Source: Micromonospora chalcea
GTDB lineage: Bacteria; Actinomycetota; Actinomycetes; Mycobacteriales; Micromonosporaceae
NCBI RefSeq assembly: GCF_002926165.1
Contig: NZ_MAGP01000057.1
Coordinates: forward strand, 49,819-113,818
Length of the DNA: 64,000 bases
Direction of reading: 5' to 3'
The translations under genes were made by a program, and so were the position numbers. Of this stretch, positions 15,424 to 24,411 are shown piece after piece. Position 1 is the first letter of the stretch. Each line of letters begins with the position of its first letter. The notes under the pieces are model-generated. The model did not search any database. It was not told the origin of the DNA and worked only from the letters and a program-made list of their open reading frames with translations.

Positions 15424-16158
15424 ATGCTGCTCGACCAGGAAACCGAGAACGAGATCGTCTTCGAGCTGTGTCAGCTCCTCGGACGGGCGATCCTGCCCCT
15501 CACCGGCTCGGACGGCCCGGGCACGCCGCCCGGCGTCCTCGGCACCGCCTTCTTCTACAGCGAACTGGTCGGCGCCACCGACGACGGGGAGGTCGCGCAC
15601 GAGTGGCTGCTCACCGCCGACGCGCTCACCGACCGGGCGTACGGCGAGATCGGGTTGCGGCCCAGCGTCACCGAGCCGGCCGAGGGGGCGGACGAGCCGA
15701 TCGAGCTGCCCGGTTTCGCCGACCACTGGCTGCACCTGCCGGAGCTGGGGCTCGCCGCGATGCCGACCGGCGGCCTGCACGGCTGGGCCGACGACCGGGG
15801 CTGGCGCTGGCGTACCCAGCAGGTCACCGAGGCGGTGGCCGCGCCGGCCGACTCGGTCGCCCGGATCGGCGCGGCGCCCGTCTCGGCGTTCGTGCTGGCC
15901 CTGGGCGCGGGTGAGGACGGGTCGCGGCCGTTGGAGGCGGTGGTCGAGCGGGTCGCCCGGGACGGCGGCGAGGTGCGGGTCACCACGGAACTGCCCGCCG
16001 GCTACGTGGGCGCGCCGGTGTTCGCGGTGGAGGCCGGACCGGACGGCGGACCGGCGCTGCGCTGCCTGGGCGTGGTGCTGCCGTGGCGCGCGGGCGGGCA
16101 CCCGGTCGCGACGTTCGACCGGATCCGCGCCGCGCTCGCGGCGGTCGTCACCGACTGA
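15424..16158 (+). CDS. Degenerate trypsin-like-fold protein, probably non-catalytic
   Basis: A 244-residue soluble protein. Two segments line up with chymotrypsin-fold landmarks: GTAFFYSEL...EWLLTADALTDRAYGEI at residues 40-75 resembles the strand and helix around the catalytic His (LVTNRHV), and AGYVGAPVFAVE...LRCLGVVLPWR near 195-225 resembles the Ser loop (GNSGGPVF). In both, the catalytic residue is missing: no His in the first and no Ser in the second. I infer a binding protein built on a dead protease fold. An alternative is an unrelated beta protein. The ATG at 15424 is chosen from the -10 box. Confidence 0.65.
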   Translation: MLLDQETENEIVFELCQLLGRAILPLTGSDGPGTPPGVLGTAFFYSELVGATDDGEVAHEWLLTADALTDRAYGEIGLRPSVTEPAEGADEPIELPGFADHWLHLPELGLAAMPTGGLHGWADDRGWRWRTQQVTEAVAAPADSVARIGAAPVSAFVLALGAGEDGSRPLEAVVERVARDGGEVRVTTELPAGYVGAPVFAVEAGPDGGPALRCLGVVLPWRAGGHPVATFDRIRAALAAVVTD

Positions 16159-16179
16159 AGCGGCGAGGCGGGGCCGGGC

Positions 16180-17196
16180 TCAGCCCTCGGCGGTCGCGTC
16201 GGCCCGCCGCCGAGGTGACGGCGGCGTCGTGGGCTCCGGTTCGGTCGGTCCGGCGCGGAGGAATCCCTCCGCCCACCGTCCGACCTCCGCGAAGACCTTC
16301 TCGCGTACGCCGGGACTGGACAGCGTGAGGTCGTGCAGCCCGCCGTCGAAGCGGGCCAGCGTGACGTGGTGGCCGAGGCGGGGCGCCCAGCGCACCATGT
16401 GCTCGACGTCGAGCACGGCGTCGGCGCCGGTGGCGCTGTCGTGCCACTTGGTGCCCCGGAAGCTGCGCGTGGAACAGGCGAGCAGCACCGGCACCGGGAT
16501 GTCCAGCCCGGCCCGCAGGCGACGCTGACCGGTACGGATCGCGTTGATCCAGCCGGCCCGGACCGGGAACCCGGCGAGCGGCTTCCAGGCCAGGTCGTAC
16601 CGCCACTCGCCCCGGTGGTCGGCGTGCAGGCTCTCGCCGTACACGGTGCCCAGGCCGAACGGCAGGACACGCTGCGGCGCCCTGCGGCCCAGGCGGGAGA
16701 CGGCGGCCGCGAGGGGCCGACGGACCATCCAGGGCGCGTTGATGTCGAAGAAGGGGCTGTTGAGCACGATGCCGTCGACCAGTCCGGCGTCGCGGCGGTC
16801 GTGCGCCCAGAGCGAGATGATCAGGCCGCCGGTCGAGTGGCCCATCGCGAGCAGGGTGTCGTGGCCCTCCTCGGCCCGGATGATCTCCGCGGCGGCGTCC
16901 AGCTCAGGGAAGTAGTCGCTCAGGTCGCGGCAGAAGTTCGGAGTCTGGTGCGCCAGCAGGCTGCGGCCGTACTTGCGCAGGTCGAGCGCGTAGAAGTCCC
17001 AGCCGCGCTCGGCGAAGAAGTCGGCTACGTGGGTCTGGAAGAAGTAGTCGACGAACCCGTGCACGTAGAGCACGGCGCGACCGGTCGGGCGGTCGGCCCG
17101 CCGCCGCACCAGGGTCGCGACGACCGGCCCCTCGTCGTCGGTGCCCAGGTCGATCGTCCGCCGCTCGTAGGGGGCGCCCAGCACGTCCGGTTCCAC
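16180..17196 (-). CDS. Alpha/beta hydrolase (serine aminopeptidase/lysophospholipase-like)
   Basis: A 338-residue hydrolase: YVHGFVDYFFQTHVADFFAERGWDFYALDLRKYGRS near residue 45, nucleophile elbow GHSTGG near 120, and a late His in FDGGLHDLTLS near 295. The layout matches the Hydrolase_4 group (monoacylglycerol lipase-like). The substrate is unknown. The start is taken as the GTG at 17196: it has the -10-like TACCGT 7 bp upstream on the minus strand (17204-17209), and the longer open frame to 17301 runs through the repeat element at 17248-17299 rather than through protein-like sequence. The C-terminal tail is Pro/Arg-rich. Confidence 0.8.
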   Translation of the reverse strand: MEPDVLGAPYERRTIDLGTDDEGPVVATLVRRRADRPTGRAVLYVHGFVDYFFQTHVADFFAERGWDFYALDLRKYGRSLLAHQTPNFCRDLSDYFPELDAAAEIIRAEEGHDTLLAMGHSTGGLIISLWAHDRRDAGLVDGIVLNSPFFDINAPWMVRRPLAAAVSRLGRRAPQRVLPFGLGTVYGESLHADHRGEWRYDLAWKPLAGFPVRAGWINAIRTGQRRLRAGLDIPVPVLLACSTRSFRGTKWHDSATGADAVLDVEHMVRWAPRLGHHVTLARFDGGLHDLTLSSPGVREKVFAEVGRWAEGFLRAGPTEPEPTTPPSPRRRADATAEG

Positions 17197-17247
17197 GACC
17201 GCGACGGTACGCCGCCGCGCTACTCGGCGGTAGGGGTGCTGGGCTGT

Positions 17248-17299
17248 AAGGAGGGGGCCCTTGTTAACGCATCCGGTAGAGGAAGGGCCCCTTCTTAAC
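17248..17299. repeat. Dispersed 52-bp palindrome-containing repeat, copy 1
   Basis: Two imperfect direct half-units, each with the palindrome-like core GGGGCCCTT followed by NTTAAC, are joined by GCATCCGGTAGAGG. The element is 42/52 identical, without gaps, to 33395-33446. This copy is intergenic, between the promoter of the 17196 hydrolase gene and the terminator of the hibernation-factor gene. Confidence 0.85.
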
Positions 17300-17316
17300 A
17301 ACGCCTCGGCGCGGGG

Positions 17317-17351
17317 ACGGCCCGCCCGCCGGCACCGAGCGGGCGGGCCGT
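17317..17351 (-). terminator. Hairpin terminator after the hibernation-factor gene
   Basis: A perfect 12-bp stem (17317-17328 with 17340-17351, ACGGCCCGCCCG) and an 11-base loop lie 8 bp beyond the stop codon of the gene at 17360-17770. No U tract follows, as is common for actinobacterial terminators. Confidence 0.7.
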
Positions 17352-17359
17352 GCCGGGAT

Positions 17360-17770
17360 TCAGACGGTTTCGGCGTCCTCGCGTGCGGCGTCCTGCAACG
17401 GGACGCCCTCGGGCTGGTCGACGGCGCGCAGGTGCTTGTTGTTGCGCGGCTCCTGCCGGGTCTTCGCGTCGTTGAGCTTGCGGCGCAGGTCGTCCCGGAC
17501 GTCGTTGAGCGCGGCGTGCAGATCCTCCTCGGTCGAGGTGGTGACGATCTTCTGCCGGCCGGCGATCCAGCACTCCAGGGTCACCTTCTGGCCCCGGGCC
17601 TCACGATCCTTGACGGACACCTCCAGCTCGGTGGCGTCGGCGTGGAAGCCGGCGAGCCGGGTGTCCAGGGTCGCGAACTGCTCGGCGATCCAGTTGCGGT
17701 CGCCCTGGGAGAACCCGGCGCCGACCCGCAGGCACTCGGCCACGGTCGCGGGGTTCGCCACGGCGCTCAT
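17360..17770 (-). CDS. HPF/RaiA-like ribosome-associated protein (short form)
   Basis: A 136-residue protein with one S30AE-type domain: LRVGAGFSQGDRNWIAEQFATLDTRLAGFHADATELEVSVKDREARGQKVTLECWIAG, then STEEDLHAALNDVRDDLRRKLNDAK. This is the fold of the ribosome hibernation factors that bind the 30S decoding region. It lacks the separate C-terminal dimerisation domain of long HPF, having only a charged tail (EPRNNKHLRAVDQPEG). The ATG at 17770 is chosen for GAGG 7 bp upstream; an upstream ATG at 17842 is possible but adds non-conserved sequence. A hairpin terminator follows. Role in stasis is inferred from the family. Confidence 0.75.
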   Translation of the reverse strand: MSAVANPATVAECLRVGAGFSQGDRNWIAEQFATLDTRLAGFHADATELEVSVKDREARGQKVTLECWIAGRQKIVTTSTEEDLHAALNDVRDDLRRKLNDAKTRQEPRNNKHLRAVDQPEGVPLQDAAREDAETV

Positions 17771-18056
17771 CGCGCTGCCTCGCGGACGTCTCGGAGAAGC
17801 ATCGGAGCTCCCTTTCTCTCGGTTGATCAAGTACTTACCCAACCGGCGTGATTCCGGAACGCCTGCTTGCCGGCTCCACTCGATCGTGCGTCGCCGCAGG
17901 TCAGGCGCGTAGGGCCGGTTGACCTAGCAGATCGGGACCTTGATCAGGGGGTTGTCCACAGGTCGGTCCGTCGTCCACAGGTACGGGCCGGGCGGGTGGC
18001 CCGGGCGAGGCGGCGGGCCGACGCTTTCCGGGACAAGTCGATCCCTGGGAGGGGCG

Positions 18057-18896
18057 ATGTTCGATACGTACGTCACGATCGTCGGCAATGTGCTGACCGC
18101 GCCGGAGTGGCGCCGGACCACCCAGAGCGGAACGCTGGTGGCCAACTTCAAGGTCGCCTCGACCGCCCGCCGGCTCGACCGCGACAGCGGCCGCTGGGTC
18201 GACGGCAACAGCCTGCGGGTACGGGTCAACTGCTGGCGCCGCCTGGCCGAGGGAGTCGCGTCCTCGGTGGCGGTCGGCGACCCGGTGATCGTCGCCGGCC
18301 GTCTCTACACCCGGGACTGGACCGACGAGTCCGGCACCCACCGCACGCTCTACGAACTGGAGGCGGTCGCGGTCGGGCACGACCTGTCCCGCGGCCGGGC
18401 CCGGTTCCTGCGCAACCAGCCCCGCGCGGCCACCAGCACGGTCGAGGACGCGGAGGCCGAGCAGCGGGTGCACGGCGAGACGACCGAGCCGGTGCCCGAC
18501 GGGCAGGCCCCGGCCACCTTCGACGACCGGCCCTTCGACGACGACTTCCCGCCCTCGGAGTACGGCGGCGGCCGGGTCGGGCTCGTCGGCACCGTGGAGC
18601 GGGTGGGTGAGCCCGACCCGTTCGACGCCCGGTCCGTCGACGCCCGGTCCGGTGCGCGGCAGGCCACCGGCTTCGAACCCGGTTCGGGTGGCCCGGCGGG
18701 GGAGGAGGACGAGCTGGGCGACGTGGCCGACGACGGGCCGGCCACGGCCGAGGACGACGAACTGGGCGAGGTCGCACCGCCGGAGGTCGGCGGACCGGGT
18801 GGTTCCGGGCCGGGTGAGGGCGAGCCGGGCGGCGCGAGCCCGGGCGGGACCGCGTCGGGGCGCCGGAGCAGGCGACGGACCCCGGTGCCCGCCTGA
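18057..18896 (+). CDS. ssb: Single-stranded DNA-binding protein paralogue
   Basis: A 279-residue protein. Residues 1-110 form an SSB OB fold (MFDTYVTIVGNVLTAPEWRR, VANFKVASTARRLDRDSGRWVDG, LRVRVNCWRRLAEGVASSVAVGDPVIVAGRL). The remaining 170 residues are acidic, Gly/Pro-rich and disordered. Housekeeping SSBs end in an acidic tip DDDIPF that recruits partner proteins; this one ends in a basic RSRRRTPVPA, and the nearest acidic-aromatic match, FDDDFPPSEYG, is internal near residue 160. It is therefore probably a paralogue rather than the replication SSB. GGGAGGGG precedes the ATG by 2 bp. The preceding interval (17771-18056) shows no gene. Confidence 0.85.
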   Translation: MFDTYVTIVGNVLTAPEWRRTTQSGTLVANFKVASTARRLDRDSGRWVDGNSLRVRVNCWRRLAEGVASSVAVGDPVIVAGRLYTRDWTDESGTHRTLYELEAVAVGHDLSRGRARFLRNQPRAATSTVEDAEAEQRVHGETTEPVPDGQAPATFDDRPFDDDFPPSEYGGGRVGLVGTVERVGEPDPFDARSVDARSGARQATGFEPGSGGPAGEEDELGDVADDGPATAEDDELGEVAPPEVGGPGGSGPGEGEPGGASPGGTASGRRSRRRTPVPA

Positions 18897-18980
18897 CAGT
18901 CGTCCGACGGGGGCGCGGGGTGGTGACATCGGCGTCTCCACCCCGCGTACGACTAGGCTGGCCGGCCGGAGGTGGTGCGG

Positions 18981-19997
18981 GTGCGGCAGGCGACCGCCAT
19001 GGCGAACGCGACCGGACTGGTGGCGGGCTACGCGCTCGACGCGCTGCTCGGTGACCCCCGCCGGTGGCATCCGGTGGCCGGCTTCGGTCGGGCGGCCGGC
19101 GCCCTGGAACAGCGGCTCTACCGTCCCGACCGGTCGGCCGGGGCCGCGTTCACGGCGGTGGCGGTCGGCGCGCCGGTGCTGCTCGGCGCCGCCGCCGCGC
19201 TGGCCACCCGCCGTCATCCGGTGGCCCGGGCCGCGCTGGTCGCCGCCGGCACCTGGACGGTGCTCGGTGGGCGCACGCTGCGGCACGAGTCCCGGGTGAT
19301 GGCCCGGGCGCTGGGCCGGGCCGACCTGCCCGCCGCCCGGGCCCGCCTCGGCAACCTCTGCGGGCGGGACCCGTCCGCCCTCGACGAGTCCGAACTCGCC
19401 CGCGCCACGGTCGAGTCGGTCGCCGAGAACACCTCGGACGCCGTGGTCGCCCCGCTGGTCTGGGGCGCGGTCGCGGGCCTGCCCGGCCTGCTCGGCTACC
19501 GGGCGGCCAACACGCTCGACGCGATGGTCGGTCACCGCTCACCCCGGTACGCCCGCTTCGGCACCCCGGCGGCCCGGCTGGACGACGTGCTGAACCTGGT
19601 GCCGTCCCGGCTGACCGGGCTGCTCACGGTGGCGGTCGCGCCGGCGGCGCACGGGGACCGTGCCGTCGCCTGGCGGGTGTGGCGGCGGGACCGGGCCGAC
19701 CACCCGAGCCCCAACGCCGGTCAGTGCGAGGCGGCGATGGCGGGCGCGCTCGGTGTCCGGCTCGGCGGGCGCAACGTCTACTTCGGCCGCGCGGAGACCC
19801 GGCCGTTCCTCGGTGACGGGCCCCGCCCCGAGGCGCGGCACCTGAAGCGGGCCGCCCGGATCTCCGGCGCGGTCGGCGTGGCCGCGCTCGGCCTGGCCGC
19901 GCTCTACCCGGTGACCGTCGGGCGCGTGGCCGGTGCCGCCGGGCGGGCCGCGCTGGGCGTCCTCATGCGGGCAGCCCGTCGGGGGAGCGGGCGGTGA
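18981..19997 (+). CDS. cobD: Adenosylcobinamide-phosphate synthase (CobD/CbiB)
   Basis: A 338-residue membrane enzyme that attaches aminopropanol (or its phosphate) to adenosylcobyric acid in late vitamin B12 assembly. Family blocks are clear: [23 protein letters not shown] near the N-terminus, [44 protein letters not shown] in the middle, and [23 protein letters not shown]. Several hydrophobic segments fit an integral membrane protein. The GTG at 18981 is preferred because GGAGG lies 8 bp upstream; two earlier GTG codons overlap that site. The stop overlaps the cobQ start by 4 bp. Confidence 0.92.
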   Translation: MRQATAMANATGLVAGYALDALLGDPRRWHPVAGFGRAAGALEQRLYRPDRSAGAAFTAVAVGAPVLLGAAAALATRRHPVARAALVAAGTWTVLGGRTLRHESRVMARALGRADLPAARARLGNLCGRDPSALDESELARATVESVAENTSDAVVAPLVWGAVAGLPGLLGYRAANTLDAMVGHRSPRYARFGTPAARLDDVLNLVPSRLTGLLTVAVAPAAHGDRAVAWRVWRRDRADHPSPNAGQCEAAMAGALGVRLGGRNVYFGRAETRPFLGDGPRPEARHLKRAARISGAVGVAALGLAALYPVTVGRVAGAAGRAALGVLMRAARRGSGR

Positions 19998-21577
19998 GCG
20001 GCGGGCTGCTGGTCGCCGGCACCACCTCCGACGCCGGCAAGAGCGTGCTCACCGCCGGTATCTGCCGCTGGCTGCGCCGCCGGGGCGTCCGGGTCGCGCC
20101 GTTCAAGGCGCAGAACATGTCGAACAACTCCGCTGTCGTGGTCGGGCCGGACGGGCGCGGCGGGGAGCTGGGCCGGGCCCAGGCCATGCAGGCCGCCGCC
20201 TGCGGGCTCGACGCCGACCTGCGGTTCAACCCGGTGCTGCTCAAGCCGGGCAGCGACCACGCCAGCCAGGTGGTGCTGCTCGGCGAGGCGGTCGACACGG
20301 TCACCGCCGGCAACTACCACGAGGTGCGGTCCCGGCTCGCCACCACCGCGTACGCGGCGCTGACCGAGCTGCGCGAGGAGTACGACGTGGTGATCTGCGA
20401 GGGCGCGGGCAGCCCCGCCGAGATCAACCTGCGTGACGGCGACTACGTCAACATGGGGCTGGCGCGTGCGGCCGGGCTGCCGACGATCGTGGTCGGCGAC
20501 ATCGACCGGGGCGGCGTGTTCGCCTCGATGTTCGGCACCGTCGCCCTGCTCGACGCGGCCGATCAGGCGCTGGTCGCCGGGTTCGTCGTGAACAAGTTCC
20601 GGGGCGACCGGGGGCTGCTCCAGCCGGGGCTGGACATGCTGCGCCGGGTCACCGGCCGCCCCACGTACGGGGTGGTGCCCTGGGCGCTGGACCTGTGGCT
20701 GGACGCGGAGGACTCGCTCGCGTACGGGCGGGTGCTCGGCCGGCCGCCCGCGCCCCGGGGCACCGACTGGCTCGACGTGGCAGTGGTGCGGCTACCCCGG
20801 ATCAGCAACGCCACCGACGTCGAGGCCCTCGCCACCGAGCCGGGTGTGCGGGTACGCCTCACCGTCGAACCGGCCGAACTGGCCGCCGCCGACCTCGTGG
20901 TGCTCCCCGGCACCAAGTCGACTGTCGCCGACCTGGCCTGGCTGCGGGAGACCGGCCTGGCCGACGCGGTACTGGCGCACGCCGCCGCCGGCCGGCCGCT
21001 GCTCGGCATCTGCGGCGGCTTCCAGATGCTCGGCCGGGCGATCCACGACCCGGTGGAGAGCCGCGCGGGCACCGTGCCCGGCCTCGGGCTGCTGCCCGTC
21101 GAGATCACTTTCGAGCCGGTCAAGACGGTGCGCCGGGCCGAGGGCAGCGCCGCGGGAGACGTGCCGGTGAGCGGCTACGAGATCCACCACGGCCGCGTCT
21201 CGGCCGCCGACCCGGGTCTCGCGCCGCTGCTCCGTCACACCGACGGCACCGGCGAGGGCGCGCGCCTCGGCACCGTGTACGGCACCCACTGGCACGGCAC
21301 GTTCTCCTCCGACGAGTTCCGCCGCCGCTTCCTGACCGAGGTCGCGGCGGCGGCCGGGCGCACCGGCTTCAAGGTCGCGCCGGACACGTCCTTCGCGGCG
21401 GCCCGGGAGCGGACGCTGGACCTGCTCGGCGACCTGGTGGAGGAACACCTCGACACGGACGCGCTGTGGCGGCTGATCGAGTCCGGTCCGCCGCCGGGAC
21501 TGCCGTTCGTGCCACCCGGCGCGCCGCCGGCACAGAGCGACGTCCGGCGGCCCGCCGTCGACCGCGCGGTTCAGTAG
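19994..21577 (+). CDS. cobQ: Cobyric acid synthase (CobQ/CbiP)
   Basis: A 527-residue glutamine-dependent amidotransferase that amidates four carboxylates of adenosylcobyrinic acid a,c-diamide. The N-terminal synthetase domain has the nucleotide loop [32 protein letters not shown] and [10 protein letters not shown]. The C-terminal glutaminase domain keeps the nucleophile Cys in [12 protein letters not shown] and the His in GYEIHHGR. All landmarks are intact, in contrast to the CobB-like gene at 27051. GTG start, 4-bp overlap with cobD. Its stop overlaps the end of the convergent rhodanese gene by 7 bp. Confidence 0.95.
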   Translation: MSGGLLVAGTTSDAGKSVLTAGICRWLRRRGVRVAPFKAQNMSNNSAVVVGPDGRGGELGRAQAMQAAACGLDADLRFNPVLLKPGSDHASQVVLLGEAVDTVTAGNYHEVRSRLATTAYAALTELREEYDVVICEGAGSPAEINLRDGDYVNMGLARAAGLPTIVVGDIDRGGVFASMFGTVALLDAADQALVAGFVVNKFRGDRGLLQPGLDMLRRVTGRPTYGVVPWALDLWLDAEDSLAYGRVLGRPPAPRGTDWLDVAVVRLPRISNATDVEALATEPGVRVRLTVEPAELAAADLVVLPGTKSTVADLAWLRETGLADAVLAHAAAGRPLLGICGGFQMLGRAIHDPVESRAGTVPGLGLLPVEITFEPVKTVRRAEGSAAGDVPVSGYEIHHGRVSAADPGLAPLLRHTDGTGEGARLGTVYGTHWHGTFSSDEFRRRFLTEVAAAAGRTGFKVAPDTSFAAARERTLDLLGDLVEEHLDTDALWRLIESGPPPGLPFVPPGAPPAQSDVRRPAVDRAVQ

Positions 21578-21972
21578 CGCACGTCGGCCGGGCGGTCGGA
21601 CATCGGCAGCCCGGCCTCCCGCCAGCCCTGCACCCCGCCGATCATGTCGGTGGCCTGCCGCAGCCCCAGCGTCTGGAGGCTGGCGGCGGCCAGGCTGGAG
21701 CTGTACCCCTCCCGGCACACCACGACGATCTCGCGGTCGTACCCGGTGGCCTCGGGGATGCGCCAGGCGCTGGCCGGGTCGAGCCGCCACTCCAGCACGG
21801 TGCGGTCGATGACGATCGCGCCGGGCAGCTCACCCTCCTCGCGGCGCTGCGCCTCGGTACGCGTGTCGATCAGCAGCGCGCCGCCTCGGACCGCCTCGAC
21901 GGTCTCGTGCGGAGTGAGCCGGCGGAGACCGGCGCGGGCCTGTTCCAGGAGGGCGTCGACGCCCGGACACAT
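21571..21972 (-). CDS. Single-domain rhodanese-like protein
   Basis: A 133-residue protein with a C-terminal rhodanese domain: [42 protein letters not shown], then the active-site loop [18 protein letters not shown] with the catalytic Cys, and [15 protein letters not shown]. It should carry or transfer sulfane sulfur, with partners unknown. The start is the ATG at 21972; a GTG one codon upstream is equally possible. It is convergent with cobQ and divergent from the kinase gene at 22084. Confidence 0.88.
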   Translation of the reverse strand: MCPGVDALLEQARAGLRRLTPHETVEAVRGGALLIDTRTEAQRREEGELPGAIVIDRTVLEWRLDPASAWRIPEATGYDREIVVVCREGYSSSLAAASLQTLGLRQATDMIGGVQGWREAGLPMSDRPADVRY

Positions 21973-22070
21973 CACGTCATGGAGCACCCCCCGATGATGC
22001 CCAGCCGTCCACGTCACCGCTCGCCGAAACGGCCCGCCCGGGTCGCAGGTTCCAGCGGACGGGGGAACGT

Positions 22071-22076
22071 TAGCGT
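22071..22076 (+). promoter_or_regulatory. -10 element before the kinase gene
   Basis: TAGCGT lies 7 bp before the GTG at 22084, the same hexamer and spacing as at the SDR gene (10712-10717). Leaderless transcription is likely. Confidence 0.5.
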
Positions 22077-22083
22077 CGGTCGG

Positions 22084-22740
22084 GTGAACGTCGCCGTGAT
22101 CGAGGCGTACGCCGGGTTGGCCCGCCGCGTGCTGGCCGGTCCGGCGCGGTTGGGGCGTACCCGGCTGGTGGCCGTCGACGGGCCCAGCGGCGCGGGCAAG
22201 AGCGTGTTCGCGACGCGCCTCGCGGACGCGCTCGCGGAGCGGGCGGGCGGCGTGCGCCCGCCGCTGGTGCACACCGACGACCTGCTCGACGGCTGGGACG
22301 ACCAGCTCACGTTCTGGACCCGGCTGGAGGAGCAGGTGCTCGGCCCGCTGCGGGCCGGCCGGGCGGGCGGCTACCGCCGCTACAGCTGGGTGCGCCGGCG
22401 CTTCCTGGACCGGGTGGTGCCGGTGCCGGCCGGTCCGGTGCTGATCGTCGAGGGGGTGAGCGCCGCCCGCGCCGCGGTACGCCCCGAGCTGACGCTGTCG
22501 GTGCTCGTCACCGCGCCGGCCGAGCTGCGGTTGCGCCGGGCGCTCGCCCGCGACGGTGAGCAGATCCTGCCGGAGTTGCGCCGCTGGCACGCGGGGGAGC
22601 GGGCGCACTTCACCGCCGACGGCACCGCGGCGGCGGTGGACCTGGTCGTCGACGGTGCCCCGGACCTGCCGCACGACGCGGACCGCTACTACGTCCGGGT
22701 GGGCGGCTGGCGATCAGGCTCGGCCGACGTGGCGGGGTAA
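22084..22740 (+). CDS. Uridine kinase-like P-loop kinase
   Basis: A 218-residue cytoplasmic kinase. Walker A is VAVDGPSGAGKSVFATRLADAL near residue 30; VHTDDLLDGWDD follows, corresponding to the acceptor-binding Asp region of uridine/phosphoribulokinase-like enzymes; then VLIVEGVSAAR (Walker B) and a lid segment LRRALARDGEQILPELRRWHAGER. The phosphate acceptor may be a nucleoside or another small molecule; the family is not specific enough to say. GTG start supported by the -10 box 7 bp upstream. It lies 21 bp before the M20 peptidase gene, which has its own -10 box. Confidence 0.82.
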   Translation: MNVAVIEAYAGLARRVLAGPARLGRTRLVAVDGPSGAGKSVFATRLADALAERAGGVRPPLVHTDDLLDGWDDQLTFWTRLEEQVLGPLRAGRAGGYRRYSWVRRRFLDRVVPVPAGPVLIVEGVSAARAAVRPELTLSVLVTAPAELRLRRALARDGEQILPELRRWHAGERAHFTADGTAAAVDLVVDGAPDLPHDADRYYVRVGGWRSGSADVAG

Positions 22741-22748
22741 GGCCAGCA

Positions 22749-22754
22749 TACGAT
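22749..22754 (+). promoter_or_regulatory. -10 element before the M20 peptidase gene
   Basis: TACGAT lies 7 bp before the ATG at 22762, directly after the stop of the kinase gene. Leaderless transcription is likely. Confidence 0.5.
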
Positions 22755-22761
22755 TCCGGTC

Positions 22762-24126
22762 ATGACCACTCCGATCCTCTCCGAGTCCGAGGTGCGGGCC
22801 GCCGTCGAGCGGGAACTGCCCGGCGTCCGTGCCGACCTCGAGCGACTCGTCCGCATCCCGGGCATCGCCTTCGAGGGCTTCGACCACTCGCACGTGGAGC
22901 GTTCCGCCGAGGCGGTGGCGGAGCTGCTGCGCGGCTGTGGCCTCGACACGCGGATCGTCCGGTCCGGCGGCCAGCCCGCGGTGATCGGCACGAAGGCGGC
23001 CCCGCCCGGCGCGCCCACCGTGCTCATGTACGCGCACCACGACGTGCAGCCGGTCGGCGACCTGTCGCTGTGGGAGTCGGACCCGTTCGAGCCGGTGGAG
23101 CGTGACGGCCGCCTCTACGGCCGGGGCGCCGCCGACGACAAGGCCGGCATCATGGCGCACGTCGCCGCGCTGCGCGCGTTCGGCGACCGGCTCCCGGTCG
23201 GCGTGGTGCTGTTCATCGAGGGCGAGGAGGAGTACGGCTCGGACTCGCTGGAGCGGCTGCTCGCCGAGCACCGTGACGATCTGGCCTCCGACGTCATCGT
23301 GATCGCCGACTCCACCAACTGGGACGTCGGCGTGCCCGCGCTGACCACCTCGCTGCGCGGCATCGTCAACTGCTTCGTGGAGGTGCGCACGCTCGACCAC
23401 GCGGTGCACAGCGGCATGTTCGGCGGCGCGGTGCCGGACGCGCTCACCGCGCTGGTGAAGCTGCTCGGCACGCTGCACGACGAGGCCGGTGACGTCGCGG
23501 TGGACGGACTGGTCGGCCGCGAGGGCGCCAGCGTCGACTACCCGGAGGACCGGTTCCGCGCCGAGGCCGGCCTGGTCGACGGCGCGGAGCTGTTCGGCAC
23601 CGGCCGGATCACCGACCGGCTCTGGACCAAGCCGGCGCTGGCGATCCTCGGCGTGGACGCGCCGGCCACCGGCGAGGCGCCGAACGCGCTGGTGCCGTCC
23701 GCGAAGGTGAAGCTGAGCGTACGGCTCGCGCCGGGCGACGACCCGAAGAAGGCGTACGCGGCGCTGACCGCGCACCTGGAGCGGCACGCGCCGTGGGGCG
23801 CGCAGGTGTCGGTGACGTTCGAGCACGACGGCGCGCCCTGCGTCATCGACGCCTCCGGGCCGATGTTCGACGCGGCCCGGTCGGCGTTCCGGGCGGCCTG
23901 GGACGGCACCGACCCGGTGGACATCGGGGTGGGCGGGTCGATCCCGTTCATCGCCACGTTCCAGGAGATGTTCCCGCAGGCCGCGATCCTGGTAACCGGG
24001 GTGGAGGACCCGCACGCGCGGGCCCACGGGCCGAACGAGAGCCTGCACCTGGGCGAGTTCGCGCGGGTGTGCCTGGCCGAGGCGCTGCTGCTGGCCCGGG
24101 TGGCGGAGGCCGGAAACCGCGTCTGA
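22762..24126 (+). CDS. M20 family metallopeptidase (dipeptidase type)
   Basis: A 454-residue cytoplasmic zinc peptidase. Metal-site blocks are present: MYAHHDVQPVGD near residue 90, GRGAADDKAGIMAHVAAL with the bridging Asp near 125, the catalytic and metal-binding Glu pair in FIEGEEEYGSD near 152, and a His near the C-terminus in AHGPNESLHLGEF. The dimerisation insert (residues about 190-330) carries the substrate-reaching HSGMFGG motif. It resembles the CNDP-like dipeptidases of actinobacteria and should release amino acids from short peptides. Full length. Confidence 0.92.
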   Translation: MTTPILSESEVRAAVERELPGVRADLERLVRIPGIAFEGFDHSHVERSAEAVAELLRGCGLDTRIVRSGGQPAVIGTKAAPPGAPTVLMYAHHDVQPVGDLSLWESDPFEPVERDGRLYGRGAADDKAGIMAHVAALRAFGDRLPVGVVLFIEGEEEYGSDSLERLLAEHRDDLASDVIVIADSTNWDVGVPALTTSLRGIVNCFVEVRTLDHAVHSGMFGGAVPDALTALVKLLGTLHDEAGDVAVDGLVGREGASVDYPEDRFRAEAGLVDGAELFGTGRITDRLWTKPALAILGVDAPATGEAPNALVPSAKVKLSVRLAPGDDPKKAYAALTAHLERHAPWGAQVSVTFEHDGAPCVIDASGPMFDAARSAFRAAWDGTDPVDIGVGGSIPFIATFQEMFPQAAILVTGVEDPHARAHGPNESLHLGEFARVCLAEALLLARVAEAGNRV

Positions 24127-24191
24127 GGTGTCGAAACCGTAACTTCGGGGCCGATGTCGGAGTTTGTGGTGTGTCGGCGGGCGGGGTGTTA

Positions 24192-24214
24192 TAGCCTTTC
24201 GAACATGCGTACGA
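24192..24214 (+). promoter_or_regulatory. -10 box with LexA-like operator over the start codon
   Basis: TAGCCT (24192-24197) is 7 bp before the ATG at 24205. Starting at 24199, TCGAAC-ATGC-GTACGA matches the actinobacterial SOS box TCGAAC-N4-GTTCGA at 11 of 12 fixed positions and would cover the transcription start. Binding here would block a leaderless transcript. Confidence 0.45.
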
Positions 24215-24411
24215 ACGACGAGATGGAGCGGCTTCAGGCCGCCGTCCGTGCTCTGGGGGACGTCGACGTCTCCGCGTGGTCCGAGGACACGCTCAACGAA
24301 CAGATCGGCGAGCTCTCCGCCGCGCTGGTCACGCTCGACGCGCTGCTCACCCGGGTCGCCGAGGGCGTGCGCGGGCGCGGCCTGCGGATCGAGGAACCGG
24401 TCTCGGCCTGA
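24205..24411 (+). CDS. Small helical protein of unknown function
   Basis: A 68-residue acidic protein, MRTNDEMERLQAAVRALGDV then a long amphipathic stretch (SEDTLNEQIGELSAALVTLDALLTRVAEGVRGRGLRIEEP) that should form one or two helices, possibly a coiled-coil dimer. I do not recognise the family. It is real rather than chance because of the well-placed -10 box, good codon usage and the hydrophobic heptad pattern. A LexA-like box overlaps its start, and the next gene is an ATP-dependent DNA ligase 86 bp downstream with its own -10-like box, so a DNA-damage link is possible but unproven. Confidence 0.65.
   Translation: MRTNDEMERLQAAVRALGDVDVSAWSEDTLNEQIGELSAALVTLDALLTRVAEGVRGRGLRIEEPVSA

Noticed and set aside
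17197..17301. N-terminal extension of the 16180 hydrolase
   Set aside because: The extra 35 residues are encoded by the repeat element and lack a ribosome binding site; the GTG at 17196 with a -10 box 7 bp upstream is better.
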